Assembly (NCBI GenBank): GCA_016873095.1
Contig: VGYC01000027.1
Span: forward strand, 1 to 50,479
Source of the DNA: Planctomycetota bacterium
GTDB lineage: Bacteria > Planctomycetota > Planctomycetia > Gemmatales > Gemmataceae
Length of the DNA stretch: 50,479 nt
Direction of reading: 5' to 3'
Positions 35,596 to 45,262 of the stretch are shown piece after piece (position 1 is the first letter of the stretch; every line of letters starts with the position of its first letter). The translations under genes were made by a program, and so were the position numbers. The notes beneath the pieces are model-generated. The model was not told where the DNA came from and ran no database searches. It saw only the letters and a program-made list of their open reading frames with translations.

Positions 35596-37167
35596 ATGGA
35601 ACCGGGCGCAGGCAAGCTTGTCGGCATCGACCTCGGCACTACCTTTTCAGCCATTGCCACGCTGGACGACCGCGGGCAGGCGATCACGTTGCCCAATCAA
35701 GAAGGCGAGATGCTGACGCCGAGCGCCGTTTTCATTGAAGATGGCAGCGCCGTGGTGGGGCAGGCGGCACGGGATGTTGCCCTGGAGCGGCCCGACGCGG
35801 TAGCCATGGTCATCAAACGCTACATGGGGCACGCCCGCCATGGGCAACCGGTCGCCGGCCGCGAGTTCCGCCCCGAGACCCTGTCCGCTGTAATCCTTCG
35901 CAAGCTGATTGCCGACGCCGAGCGGCGCATCGGCCCGGTGCGCAAGGCGGTCATCACCGTGCCGGCCTACTTCGACGACACGCGCCGCAAGGCCACCAAG
36001 GACGCGGGCCGGATCGCGGGCCTGGAGGTGCTAGACATCCTCGACGAGCCGACAGCCGCCGCTCTGGCCTATTCCTTTCAAAGCGACAGCGGCGAGCCGG
36101 TGCGTGGCTTGCCCGAGCAGCAACGCAACGTGCTCGTCTACGACCTTGGCGGCGGCACCTTTGACGTCACGGTGGTCCGGCTATCGCCGCGGCAATTCCA
36201 GTCGCTGGCCATCGAGGGTGACGTCCGGTTGGGAGGAAAGGACTGGGACGACCGCCTCGTCGAGCACGTGGCAGCACGTTTCCAGGCACAGCACGGGGAT
36301 GACCCGCGTAGCGATCCGCAGTCGCTGGCCGCCCTTCGCTCCGCCGCCGAACGGGCCAAGCGAACTCTCAGCAAGGTCTCGCAAACCAGCATCACATGCA
36401 CGCATGGCGGCAAGATGTTGAGCGTGCCGATGAGCCGCGCCGACTTCGAGGCATTGACACGCGACCTCTTGACGCGCACCCGGCTGACCACCCAGCAAGT
36501 CCTGCGACAATCCAAGCTCAGTTGGGAGGCGATCGACCGCGTCCTGCTCGTGGGCGGGTCAACGCACATGCCGATGACCAGGCAAATACTAGAGGAAATC
36601 AGCGGCAAGGCGCCGGACAGTTCCCTGGCCGTCAGCGAGGTCGTGGCTCGCGGTGCGGCCATCCATGCCGGCATCGTCGCGTCGCGCGCCGGCTCCGCCG
36701 ACCGCGCCGCGCTTTCCGAGCCAGTCCGTACGGTGCTCGAACAGATCATCGAGATCAACGTCAATTCGCACAGCCTCGGCATCGAGGTCAAGCAGGGGCA
36801 AGAGCATTTCAACGACATTCTGATTCCGAAGAACACCCAGTTGCCTACGGCCGCCAGCCGGGTCTACCGTACCATCGCCGACAACCAGGTGCGCGTGCGC
36901 GTCAAGGTCCTGCAAGGCGAGGCCAATCAGGCGGAGGCGTGCATCCGCATCGGCGAGTGCTGGGTGGAGGGGCTGGCGCCGCAACTGCCCAGGGGTTCGC
37001 CGATCCAGGTCCGGTGCGGCGTAGGCAGTAACGGCCTCGTCGACGTGATGGCCCTCGACATGACCAGCGGCAAGATGGCCCGTGCCGAGATCCACCGCGC
37101 CAGCGGATTGTCCGACGAGGAAATCGCCCGCGAAGCCGAATGGTTGCGCGGCTTGAACATTCAGTAG
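35596..37167 (+). CDS. Hsp70-family ATPase lacking the helical lid
   Basis: A 523-residue DnaK-like protein. Nucleotide-binding motifs: GIDLGTTFSAIA (10-21), ITVPAYFDDTRRKATKDAG (about 120), DEPTAAALAY, YDLGGGTFDVTVV (about 183) and LLVGGSTHMPM (about 317). A beta-sandwich-like substrate domain follows (about 370-480, with NSHSLGIEV and IPKNTQLP). The protein stops about 110 residues before DnaK would, so it has no full alpha-helical lid. ATG 35596 has GGAG nine bases upstream and is preferred; ATG 35551 is an alternative. It is likely an accessory Hsp70-like chaperone rather than the main DnaK; a zinc ribbon gene follows 17 bases later. Confidence 0.88.
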   Translation: MEPGAGKLVGIDLGTTFSAIATLDDRGQAITLPNQEGEMLTPSAVFIEDGSAVVGQAARDVALERPDAVAMVIKRYMGHARHGQPVAGREFRPETLSAVILRKLIADAERRIGPVRKAVITVPAYFDDTRRKATKDAGRIAGLEVLDILDEPTAAALAYSFQSDSGEPVRGLPEQQRNVLVYDLGGGTFDVTVVRLSPRQFQSLAIEGDVRLGGKDWDDRLVEHVAARFQAQHGDDPRSDPQSLAALRSAAERAKRTLSKVSQTSITCTHGGKMLSVPMSRADFEALTRDLLTRTRLTTQQVLRQSKLSWEAIDRVLLVGGSTHMPMTRQILEEISGKAPDSSLAVSEVVARGAAIHAGIVASRAGSADRAALSEPVRTVLEQIIEINVNSHSLGIEVKQGQEHFNDILIPKNTQLPTAASRVYRTIADNQVRVRVKVLQGEANQAEACIRIGECWVEGLAPQLPRGSPIQVRCGVGSNGLVDVMALDMTSGKMARAEIHRASGLSDEEIAREAEWLRGLNIQ

Positions 37168-37184
37168 GCGGCGTGGAGAGAATC

Positions 37185-37346
37185 ATGGTTTTCGCCGTGC
37201 AGTGCCCGAACCCGAAGTGTCGCAAGTTCATGCTGGTCGAGGAGCACGACCTGACCAAGGTGGTTTCCTGCCTGCTGTGCAAGACGCCGATCCGCGTGGG
37301 AGCGCCGCCGGCAGCGCCACCGCCCAAATCCGCGCCGCAAAAGTAA
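37185..37346 (+). CDS. Small zinc-ribbon protein
   Basis: A 53-residue protein with CPNPKC (Cys7, Cys12) and CLLC (Cys29, Cys32), the layout of a four-Cys zinc ribbon, then a Pro/Ala-rich tail. GGAG lies eight bases before ATG 37185. It begins 17 bases after the Hsp70-like stop, so it is probably cotranscribed and may be its partner or client-binding accessory; no direct evidence. Function otherwise unknown. Confidence 0.7.
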   Translation: MVFAVQCPNPKCRKFMLVEEHDLTKVVSCLLCKTPIRVGAPPAAPPPKSAPQK

Positions 37347-37423
37347 TGCTTGACGTCAATGTGCAGGCATGCTAGGGTTTACGCGGATGACAAAACCCTC
37401 CCTGAACCCTGGAAGGCGGACAA

Positions 37424-40400
37424 ATGCTGTTGTCGCTATTCCGTCAACGTCCATGTCGTCGTAAAGTGGAACGGAAACCGAAGCTTGCGCTTGCTGTGGA
37501 GCAACTGGAAAGTCGCACGGTTCTCAGCACCTTCACAGTCACCAACCTCAAGGATCACGGCGCCGGCTCACTTCGCCGGGCCATTCTCGACGCGAACGCC
37601 CACGCCGGGCCTGACGTCATCCAGTTCAACGTGGCCGGCACCATCAAGCTGACAACCGCCGCCTTACCCGCTATTACCGGCAAAGTCGATATCGACGGCA
37701 CGACCGCGCCGGGCTTCGCGGGCACGCCAGTGATCGAGATAGACTTCAACCAGTTCGCCGGCCTTCGCTTCAACAGCGGGACATCGGGTTCCTCCCTGCG
37801 GGCGCTGGGCTTGGTGCGCTCCGGGGGCACTGGCGTGACCGTCAACGGCGCCGGAGGCGTGATCATCGTTGGCAACTACGTCGGCCTGCGTCTGAACGGC
37901 GTGACGGCTGCTGGCAATCGTGGCGACGGTCTGGAGTTAAAGGGCGCCGCCGGTAGCACCGTCGGAGGAACCACGGCGCAAGAGAGAAACGTAATCTCCG
38001 GGAACTACGCCAATGGCATCCGCATCAACGGGTCATTACGCAACCAGATCGCGGGCAACTACATCGGCACCGACTTCAGCGGCACCATGGATCGCGGCAA
38101 TGCCGGGAACGGCATCCTGGTGACGGCCGGCGCACGCAGAAACGCCATCGGCGCCGGCAACGTGATTTCCGGCAATGGAGCCAACGGTGTGCTCATCAAG
38201 AACAGATCGATGCGCACTACCGTGAGCGACAATGTCATCGGCCTGGCAGCTTCAGGAACGGCGCCGCTGGGCAATCACCTGGATGGCGTGAAGATCGTGA
38301 ATTCCAGCCGCAACCTGATCGGTCGCAGCAATCCAGTGACCGGGGTGACGTACCACAACGCGGACATGGTCACCTTGCAGCCAGTCAGCGCGTGGCAAGG
38401 CATTCGCAATACCGATACGCCGAATGAATACATGATTGTCGGCACATCGGATGACCAGGGCCTGCTGTTCGAGGGAGGCATCGACGGAACGGGCAACAGT
38501 TTTGCGGTCAACTTTCCCGGAGCCGCGGCTACCAGCATCTACGGTCCCGCCAATGTGGCGGGGGGCATCATCCGCCTCGTTGGGACGTACCGGAACGCCG
38601 ATGCGGAAACCGCCGCGGTGACGGTGAATGGATTCCTTTTCGAGGGCACGAGCGCAGAACTGGCTGACAGCACAAAGTATCACACCATCAACCGGGCTGG
38701 AGCAAAGTTCAACTACATTCACAGCACGATGGGCGGCCTCGCTGTGGGCAACTACGACAGCCCGGTCGATCACAACACATTCAATCTGCCTCTGGGCCCC
38801 GGCCACGCCGCCCTTTACGATGTCTCGGACCCCGATAATATCCGATTCCTCACCGACATTGTTTTCCCCGGCGCTCGGAGCAACACTGCCTATGGCATCT
38901 GGTACAACGGCGGCACAAGTTACACGATTTGCGGCGGCTACAGCCTCGATCCCGTCAACAATTTCGCCGATCAGAATCGCCCGCTCGGCCAGGGCTTCCT
39001 GGTCGATTACGATTCCTTGACGGGCAAGTTCTCTCACTGGACGTCATTCGCCTTTCCGAACGGCATAAACTTCGTCACTCACTTTGAGGGCATCAGTAGC
39101 GTCGAGAAGGGCGTCTACACGCTAAACGCCGACTCGCTCCAGATCGGTTCGACGAATCCAACCCAGGGTTCATGGGTGAGCGTCCGCCGCAATACTGACG
39201 GTTCGTTCGGCAAGGCGGCATGGGTGGACCTCAACTATCCGGGCGTTGATCCCACCACCCATATCACCGGCTCGAATTCCGTCTACGGCAACCAGGTAGT
39301 CGGCGTGGTTATCGGCGCGGATGGCTTTTCCTACCAGGCCAGCGTGAATACCGGGTTCACGTTGTCGAATGTGATCAGCGGCAATCGCGGCAACGGCATT
39401 GCCCTCCACGGTGCACATGCCAACCAGATCGCCATGAACTACGTCGGCACGGATATCAGCGGCACGCTCGATCTCGGCAACGCCAGGAACGGCATCCTCG
39501 TGACCAGCAACGCCAGGCGCAACATCATTGGCGGCGAGGCGACCGGCGGCAATAATCCCACCAATAACGTTTTCGTCCGGCCGCCTCAGGGCAACCTGAT
39601 TTCCGGGAACAACGCCCATGGCGTGCTGGTCAATCGCCACGCTTCGCAGAATAGGTTCAGCGGCAACTTCATCGGCACTGACGCGTCGGGAAACACCGCT
39701 CTCGGCAATGCGCTGGATGGCGTGGCCATTCGCAACGCCAACGGCAACATGCTCATCGGCTGCACGTTTCAGCAAGACCCGTTCGTTTTCTACAATGTGA
39801 TCAGCGGCAATGGCCGGAACGGTTTGCGCGTCACCAACTCCAGCAACACAACCATTCAGGCCAATTTCTTCGGCATGGGCGCCGACAACAACACCGCCGT
39901 GAGCAACATGCAAAACGGCGTCGTCGTCGACGGCACCTCCACCAGAACCGTGATGGGCGGACCGATTCCGCTCGGCAATGTCGCTGCGGCCAACGGCCAG
40001 AATGGCATCGTCGTCCGCGGCCAGGCCCGCGGCTTCGTGTCCTACAACACCTTTTGCGGAATCGCCGCGTTCAGCGACGACCCGGTCTTCGGAAATGGCC
40101 GGAACGGCATGCTGATCACCTCCACAGGCGGCAACATCCTCATTCGCACCAGCGTGATTTCCAGCAATCTCGAGAACGGCGTCAAGATCGCTGGCAACGC
40201 ACGCGGCGTGCGCGTTGCCGGCAATATCATCGGGCTCAACACTCAGGGCAAACTGCCGATGGGCAACTTTGGCAATGGCATCGAGGTGGGCGGCAACGCC
40301 CACGCCGTCATCATCGGCAGTCCGCAACCGACCTTCAACATCATTCCGCACAACGCCATCTCCGCCAATGGCGGCCACGGCGTGGCCGTTGTCGACCGTG

Positions 40401-41173
40401 CGCACCACGTCCGCGTGAACTTCAGCTATATCGGCACGGACTTGGACGGCCAGGCCAGCAGCTTGATCGGTCTCGCCGCGCAAGGAAACGCCAAAGCGGG
40501 CGTGTTCCTGGGATCAGGTACGCACTCGGCGACGGTTGGATCCGGCGATCCGAACCTACCCACGGTAATCAGTGGCAACCTCGGCAACGGCATCGAGATG
40601 CGCGGCACGCATAACAATCGAGTCGTCGGCAGTCTGATCGGCATTGACGCCGAGGGCTTGCTGCCATTGCCCAATCACGCCAACGGCGTCTTCATCAGCA
40701 ACAGCGGCGAAAACATCATCGGCCGCACCAACAACACCGCGGGAATGCCGGCCAATGTCATCGCTTTCAACAATGGCAGCGGCGTCGCTGTCGTCTCGGG
40801 CGGCCAGAACGGGATTCGCGAGAACTCGATTTTTGGCAACGCCGGCCTCGGAATTGCCCTGGATCCTGGAGCCAACAATAACCAGGCGGCGCCGGTGCTG
40901 AACTCCGTGGTCAAGATGCCTCTCGGCATGCAGGTGACCGGCAATCTTGACAGTACGGCCAACACCATGTTCACGATTGAGTTTTTCGCCAACGCTGCCA
41001 ACGAACCGGCCGGCCGCTACTTTCTCGGCTCGCTCAAGGTGAAGACAAATGTCAGCGGCGTGGCCAATTTCACATTCTTCGGGCCGCTGCCGCCGGGCGG
41101 TGCTGATTTCATAACGGCCACGGCAACGGACCTGGAAGACAACACGTCGGAGTTCTCCGCGGCGATCTTGTAG
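37424..41173 (+). CDS. Large exported right-handed parallel beta-helix protein with inserted domain
   Basis: A 1249-residue protein. Its N-terminus is basic ([20 protein letters not shown], then TVLS, about residues 12-35), the planctomycete exported-protein motif in which LESR/LEPR precedes the mature part. Residues about 40-300 and 645-1140 are repeated beta-helix coils with the recurring phrases NVISGNxxNGI, NxIGTDxSGT and xLGNxxNGI. Residues about 300-645 interrupt the helix with a non-repetitive domain ([24 protein letters not shown]). The last 80 residues form a beta-sandwich-like domain ([21 protein letters not shown]). GGAAGG before ATG 37424 supports the start. Likely a surface or secreted structural protein; no polysaccharide lyase catalytic residues were recognised. 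Confidence 0.82.
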   Translation: MLLSLFRQRPCRRKVERKPKLALAVEQLESRTVLSTFTVTNLKDHGAGSLRRAILDANAHAGPDVIQFNVAGTIKLTTAALPAITGKVDIDGTTAPGFAGTPVIEIDFNQFAGLRFNSGTSGSSLRALGLVRSGGTGVTVNGAGGVIIVGNYVGLRLNGVTAAGNRGDGLELKGAAGSTVGGTTAQERNVISGNYANGIRINGSLRNQIAGNYIGTDFSGTMDRGNAGNGILVTAGARRNAIGAGNVISGNGANGVLIKNRSMRTTVSDNVIGLAASGTAPLGNHLDGVKIVNSSRNLIGRSNPVTGVTYHNADMVTLQPVSAWQGIRNTDTPNEYMIVGTSDDQGLLFEGGIDGTGNSFAVNFPGAAATSIYGPANVAGGIIRLVGTYRNADAETAAVTVNGFLFEGTSAELADSTKYHTINRAGAKFNYIHSTMGGLAVGNYDSPVDHNTFNLPLGPGHAALYDVSDPDNIRFLTDIVFPGARSNTAYGIWYNGGTSYTICGGYSLDPVNNFADQNRPLGQGFLVDYDSLTGKFSHWTSFAFPNGINFVTHFEGISSVEKGVYTLNADSLQIGSTNPTQGSWVSVRRNTDGSFGKAAWVDLNYPGVDPTTHITGSNSVYGNQVVGVVIGADGFSYQASVNTGFTLSNVISGNRGNGIALHGAHANQIAMNYVGTDISGTLDLGNARNGILVTSNARRNIIGGEATGGNNPTNNVFVRPPQGNLISGNNAHGVLVNRHASQNRFSGNFIGTDASGNTALGNALDGVAIRNANGNMLIGCTFQQDPFVFYNVISGNGRNGLRVTNSSNTTIQANFFGMGADNNTAVSNMQNGVVVDGTSTRTVMGGPIPLGNVAAANGQNGIVVRGQARGFVSYNTFCGIAAFSDDPVFGNGRNGMLITSTGGNILIRTSVISSNLENGVKIAGNARGVRVAGNIIGLNTQGKLPMGNFGNGIEVGGNAHAVIIGSPQPTFNIIPHNAISANGGHGVAVVDRAHHVRVNFSYIGTDLDGQASSLIGLAAQGNAKAGVFLGSGTHSATVGSGDPNLPTVISGNLGNGIEMRGTHNNRVVGSLIGIDAEGLLPLPNHANGVFISNSGENIIGRTNNTAGMPANVIAFNNGSGVAVVSGGQNGIRENSIFGNAGLGIALDPGANNNQAAPVLNSVVKMPLGMQVTGNLDSTANTMFTIEFFANAANEPAGRYFLGSLKVKTNVSGVANFTFFGPLPPGGADFITATATDLEDNTSEFSAAIL

Positions 41174-41201
41174 GCGCCGCCCGTTCGACCATGGCTGGTC
41201 G

Positions 41202-42908
41202 CTATCGCCCCTTGGGCATGGCCAGATTGGAGAATTGGCCGGGACTCATGCCGTGGAATGGGTCGCTCATGCGGCTGGCGGTCTCACGCGCGAGCGGCAA
41301 GGAAAAAAGGTTTCGGGTCAGATCTAGCGCTACGTTGGCTCGCTTCAGGAATAGCAAGGCGAAACAGGTGTCCGGAACGCCTGGGAAGAAGTCGCTCCAG
41401 CTGCCGTCGAGTTGCTGGTGAGCGAGGATGAACGGCGTTCCCCAGGCGTACCAGTCCTTGCCGCCAATCGTGCGGAGATCGTAAGCCACCGCGACACGTT
41501 CGACGGACCAGAGGAAATAGAGATCGCCGCGCGAGTTGGCGCCGAGGATCGTGCCGCCTGTCTGGATGTTATTCTGCTCCTTGAGAAGGTCCTGAATTTG
41601 CTTGAGGATAGTCGGTCGCTCCGCAAGGCCGGCCTGAGCGAGGCGTGTTTGCAAGTTCCGCATCTGGGCATTGGCCTGGGCCTTCTCGGCGACGGCCTTC
41701 TGCAGGCCCCGGCCGCCTATCCGCTGGCTCAAGAACAACAAACCTCGTTCAATGGCTTGGTCTCCCAGCCTGGCGGGCCTGGGCCTGTCCAGCTTACCCC
41801 CGGCGGCGCTTGGTCCTTCGCGCTGACCTTGCTGGATGCCGTTGCTCACGGCCAGTCCAAGCAAGCCGGCGCACGTCATCGAATCGGCGCGGAAGTTACC
41901 CGCCTCTGGAGTCCATCTGTACGCCCAACTGCCGTCTGGAGCTTGGCTGGCGCGAAAGCGGGCCTCCACCATGCTCAGCGATCGCGACACGGGAATTCCG
42001 TCGTTCTGGGCACGCCATAGCGCCAGGATCACGAACTGGGTGAGCGAGTTGTCCTCCCAGCCGGTTGGCTGAAAACGAAGCGCCTGTCCCGGGCGATATT
42101 GCAATGCGGGCAATGTCCTGACACTCTCCACCGGCCGGGGCACGAAGATCTTCGTCTTGGCCGCGTAGCGCACCGCCGACTTCAAGGCCTCAAGCAGCGC
42201 TTGCTCCTGCGCGGCGCTCAGAGTCGGACACTTGTAGCTCCAGCCGCCGAGAATTCCTTGACCGGCGATCAATTGCAAAGCGATGCGGCGAACCCATTTT
42301 CGGTCCTTGACATCGCCAACCATGTCCAGGAACAAGAGACACAAGGATCGCTCATAGGTGGCCGTCAACTGCGGCAAGCCGGCACGGACGGATTTGGCGA
42401 GCCGTACCACTGCCGCGTCTTTCTTGTCCACGCCGCACGACAGTAGCGTCAAGCCGGACAAGGCCCGCCCGCCAAGGCGGAAGGCGTCAGTTTTCTTGAG
42501 ATACGCCACGCCGCGTTCGATGGCCGCTGCCAGCCGCGCATTGGTCCGCGGATACTCATAGACCACGGGTTTGGCGACAGCCATCACCGCGGCGGGGGGC
42601 CCTGCTTTCGTGACTGCCGGCACGTCGCTCCCAAGAACCTCACCCTGAACGTGCACGAAAGCTAGCAGAACCAGAGCAATCAAGCGGCCGGCGGCGGAAA
42701 CCCTTGGCGTCGTTTGCAGAAACCTCCCGAGCCTGTCTGATCCCGGCTCCCTCCGCGACTTCTGGAAGAGGGGCCGGGAGGCAGGGTCATTTCCACCTCG
42801 CGGCTGCATCGTCGTTGCACTCAAAACATTTCCTCCCGTCGTCACCATCCTTTCTTCCGGAGCGAGTGGGGAGCCATCGCATCGCTGCTTCGTGGCGTGA
42901 TGATTCAT
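41202..42908 (-). CDS. Secreted prenyltransferase/squalene-cyclase-like repeat protein
   Basis: A 568-residue protein with alpha/alpha-barrel repeats of the terpene-cyclase/prenyltransferase kind: AIERGVAYLKK, GWEDNSLTQFVILALWRAQNDG, FRASQAPDGSWAYRW and DSMTCAGLLGLAVS, then a long charged helix (about 430-470) and a final QQLDGSWSDFFPGVPDTCFALLFLKRA repeat. The catalytic DxDD or DCTAE motifs of cyclases are not seen, so enzyme activity is doubtful. A hydrophobic segment (RLIALVLLAFVHVQGEVLGS) about 75-95 residues in suggests export. The start is uncertain: ATG 42908 has AGGTGG upstream, but ATGs at 42848 and 42809 are also possible. It is convergent with the beta-helix gene. Confidence 0.7.
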   Translation of the reverse strand: MNHHATKQRCDGSPLAPEERMVTTGGNVLSATTMQPRGGNDPASRPLFQKSRREPGSDRLGRFLQTTPRVSAAGRLIALVLLAFVHVQGEVLGSDVPAVTKAGPPAAVMAVAKPVVYEYPRTNARLAAAIERGVAYLKKTDAFRLGGRALSGLTLLSCGVDKKDAAVVRLAKSVRAGLPQLTATYERSLCLLFLDMVGDVKDRKWVRRIALQLIAGQGILGGWSYKCPTLSAAQEQALLEALKSAVRYAAKTKIFVPRPVESVRTLPALQYRPGQALRFQPTGWEDNSLTQFVILALWRAQNDGIPVSRSLSMVEARFRASQAPDGSWAYRWTPEAGNFRADSMTCAGLLGLAVSNGIQQGQREGPSAAGGKLDRPRPARLGDQAIERGLLFLSQRIGGRGLQKAVAEKAQANAQMRNLQTRLAQAGLAERPTILKQIQDLLKEQNNIQTGGTILGANSRGDLYFLWSVERVAVAYDLRTIGGKDWYAWGTPFILAHQQLDGSWSDFFPGVPDTCFALLFLKRANVALDLTRNLFSLPLARETASRMSDPFHGMSPGQFSNLAMPKGR

Positions 42909-43010
42909 GGCTTCCACCTGCGGACAGAATGGCGCGCGCTGCCCGCGCGCCGTGCTACCCAGATTTGCATAGTCTTGAACCCATGCCAAGGCCATCACTC
43001 CACTCACGCG

Positions 43011-44057
43011 TCACTTGACAGCTGTCGGCAACTGGTAGCCTTCCTTGTTGAGTCCGATTCGATAGAGGCTCTTGCCGGCGGTGATGTACAGCGTCTTGCT
43101 TTCCGGTCCTCGACCGAACCCGACATTGGTGGGTATCTCCGTCTTGATGTACGCCAGTTCCTTGCCTGCGGGGGAATAGACGCAGATCCCCGGTCGTGTT
43201 GCGTCGCGGACCGCCACGTACAGGTTGCCTTCGGCGTCGCAGACCAGGCCGTCGGGCCCGTCTTGCGGCGCGTAATCGACCAGGACCTTGCGGAACTTGG
43301 CGGTGCCGTCGCCGGCCAGGTCATAGGCGAGCAGGGCCATGCGGCCCTTGTGCACGGGCGCCTCCTTCGGCAAACGGCCGATGCCGGTGGTGCCGTTGTC
43401 GTTACTGACGACGTACAGCGATTTCTGATCCGGCGACACAGTGACGCCGTTCGGCTTGCCGGCGTCGGTGATGATGCGGTGGATGGAGCCGTCAGGGTCG
43501 ATGCGGTAGACGGCCTGCACCGGCTGATCGATCGGCTCGTGGCCCAGGTAACGTGGGTCGCTGAAATAGATGCGGCCCTTCTCGTCGATGGTGATGTCGT
43601 TGGGCGAATTGAAGGGCCGGCCTTCGAAGAGCCCGGCGATGATGTAGCTCTTGCCCGTCTTCATGTCGGTGCGGATGACGCGCCGGCCGCCGTAGTCGGC
43701 TCCCTCGGCCACGATCATGTTGCCGGCCGCATCAAACTTGATGCCGTTGGACATGCCGCTCGGCGAACGAAAAATGGTCGTCTTCCTGGTCTTCGGATTG
43801 AACTTCCAGATGTGTCCCGCCTCGATCACGCCTTTGTTGTCCCTGGAAGCGTGCGAGAAGGTGATGTCGCTGAAGTAGACCATGCCGTCCAGCGCCACAG
43901 CCACTCCTTCGGTGAGCACGACGCCGCCGTCGAAGACTTTTTCCAGCTTGGCGCCGGCTGGTACGATGCCGTTTTTCTCCTGCGACGTGACCGCCGCGTG
44001 CGAGAACAGGAGAGCGATCAGGATGCCCAACATGGTGAACACCGACTTCCAGTTCAT
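43011..44057 (-). CDS. SMP-30/gluconolactonase-like exported protein
   Basis: A 348-residue beta-propeller. The signal peptide (MNWKSVFTMLGILIALLFSHAAVTSQ) is followed by repeated six-bladed segments: LTEGVAVALDGMVYFSD, GMSNGIKFDAAGNMIVAEG, FNSPNDITIDEKGRIYFSDPRY, KPNGVTVSPDQKSLYVV, and DGPDGLVCDAEGNLYVA. The Glu, Asn and Asp residues in these phrases are the calcium ligands of SMP-30/lactonase family enzymes. Planctomycetes carry many paralogues, assumed to open sugar lactones. ATG 44057 is chosen over ATG 44075 because AAGGAG lies eight bases upstream. Confidence 0.87.
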   Translation of the reverse strand: MNWKSVFTMLGILIALLFSHAAVTSQEKNGIVPAGAKLEKVFDGGVVLTEGVAVALDGMVYFSDITFSHASRDNKGVIEAGHIWKFNPKTRKTTIFRSPSGMSNGIKFDAAGNMIVAEGADYGGRRVIRTDMKTGKSYIIAGLFEGRPFNSPNDITIDEKGRIYFSDPRYLGHEPIDQPVQAVYRIDPDGSIHRIITDAGKPNGVTVSPDQKSLYVVSNDNGTTGIGRLPKEAPVHKGRMALLAYDLAGDGTAKFRKVLVDYAPQDGPDGLVCDAEGNLYVAVRDATRPGICVYSPAGKELAYIKTEIPTNVGFGRGPESKTLYITAGKSLYRIGLNKEGYQLPTAVK

Positions 44058-44219
44058 GCGAAACGCTCCTTTCATGGCAGTTCGCTCGGATTCGCAGCCG
44101 GCGATGCAACCTGTCTGGTGTCGTTGCGCGCCGCGGTTTCCGCTATCTAAGGTAGTCTCTCATGCCGCGCACGCAAGGAGATTTTCGGAACCGCTCGACC
44201 GGCGAGTCCAGAAAGCAAG

Positions 44220-45257
44220 TCATTCCTTCAAGTCCATGAGGAATGCGGCCAGCAGGCCCGTGGCAATGGCAGCCAAGATGCCCAGGAACCAGCGGGCATA
44301 GCCCCAGCCGACCACGAACAGCAAGGCGCCGGCCAAGGCAAAAACCACAAAGCCGATGAACTTGTCCTTGTCCTCGATGGCGCGTCGCCGGTTCACGAAC
44401 TTGCGGTAATAGATCACGAACAGGAGCAAATGTGCGGCTGCGTAGACAAGGATGCTGGCCAGCAAGGGCAGGAAGCGCAGAGCCCAGCCGAATAAGCCGT
44501 GGCTCAACAAGCCGGGAGCGGGCTCGGCTTCTTCGGGCGTGGGTTCGCCCTTTTTCGGCTCTGGATCGGGCGACTTTGTCGGTTCCTTGCCGGATGGATT
44601 CAGACTCTGCAAGACCTTGCGATTCTGCTCGATGCGTGAGATGAGGCTCTGGTCGCCGCCGTGAAACTTCGCAGCTTGGTCCAGGGCATCGCGGGCATCG
44701 TCGAGCAGCCCTTTCTTGCCGTAGGCGACAGCCAAGCCGATCCAGGCCTTGGCATAGCGCGGCTGCAGCGCGATCGCCTCCTTGTACGACTGGATGGCGC
44801 CATCAAGCTTATTCTTCTCATCGAGCAACCAGCCGCGGTTGAACAGGGCGGCCGCGAACAGTTTGACTTTCATTGCGCCCTGGGACCGCAGCAGGTCCAG
44901 CGCCTTGGCGTTGTTGGCGAGGGCGTCATCAGTCGAATTGCGGCCTTGCTTGGCGACCCCGAGGTTGAGCAAGCTGCCGGCTCGTTTGGGGGCGATTGCA
45001 ATGACGAACTGCAGATGTTTTTCCGCTTCGTCGAAGTTCTTGGCCATGATCAGGCAGACGGCAAGGTTATTGCGGGCGTCCAGGTCGCCAGGTGTTCTCT
45101 GAACAATTCTTTCAAGCATTGGCCGCGCCTCGGCGAACCGGCCGCTCTTCATCAAGCCGACCGCCTCGTGAAAGTCGCCGGAGGATTGCGCCACGCTGGC
45201 TTGGCAAAACGCCAGCGCGATGCCAAGCGTGCCCGCCAAAAGCAAGAATCGCTGCAT
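44220..45257 (-). CDS. TPR membrane protein at the end of the radical SAM cluster
   Basis: A 345-residue protein. Residues 1-23 are a signal peptide (ending CQASVAQS), 28-205 contain four or more tetratricopeptide repeats (AKAWIGLAVAYGKKGLLDDARDALDQAA is the clearest), 205-250 are a Pro/Glu/Lys-rich linker, and 250-345 hold two or three membrane helices. ATG 45257 lies five bases after the radical SAM stop, with its GGAG inside the upstream coding end, so translation is coupled. TPR proteins often act as scaffolds for peptide export or for enzyme complexes; that role here is inference. It is the last gene of the run; a 162-base spacer follows. Confidence 0.75.
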   Translation of the reverse strand: MQRFLLLAGTLGIALAFCQASVAQSSGDFHEAVGLMKSGRFAEARPMLERIVQRTPGDLDARNNLAVCLIMAKNFDEAEKHLQFVIAIAPKRAGSLLNLGVAKQGRNSTDDALANNAKALDLLRSQGAMKVKLFAAALFNRGWLLDEKNKLDGAIQSYKEAIALQPRYAKAWIGLAVAYGKKGLLDDARDALDQAAKFHGGDQSLISRIEQNRKVLQSLNPSGKEPTKSPDPEPKKGEPTPEEAEPAPGLLSHGLFGWALRFLPLLASILVYAAAHLLLFVIYYRKFVNRRRAIEDKDKFIGFVVFALAGALLFVVGWGYARWFLGILAAIATGLLAAFLMDLKE

Positions 45258-45262
45258 CGCGT

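Noticed and set aside
39170-40483. A 437-codon minus-strand frame opposite the beta-helix gene.
   Set aside because: It mirrors the periodic beta-helix codons (Ala/Val/Asp-rich) and lacks any motif or ribosome binding site.
41186-41201. Hairpin CGACCA-TGGC-TGGTCG between the convergent beta-helix and prenyltransferase-like genes, as a bidirectional terminator.
   Set aside because: The stem is only six bases with no T-run on either strand, so it may be chance.
42897-44150. A 417-codon plus-strand frame.
   Set aside because: It is the shadow of the SMP-30-like gene, which has a signal peptide, ribosome binding site and beta-propeller motifs.
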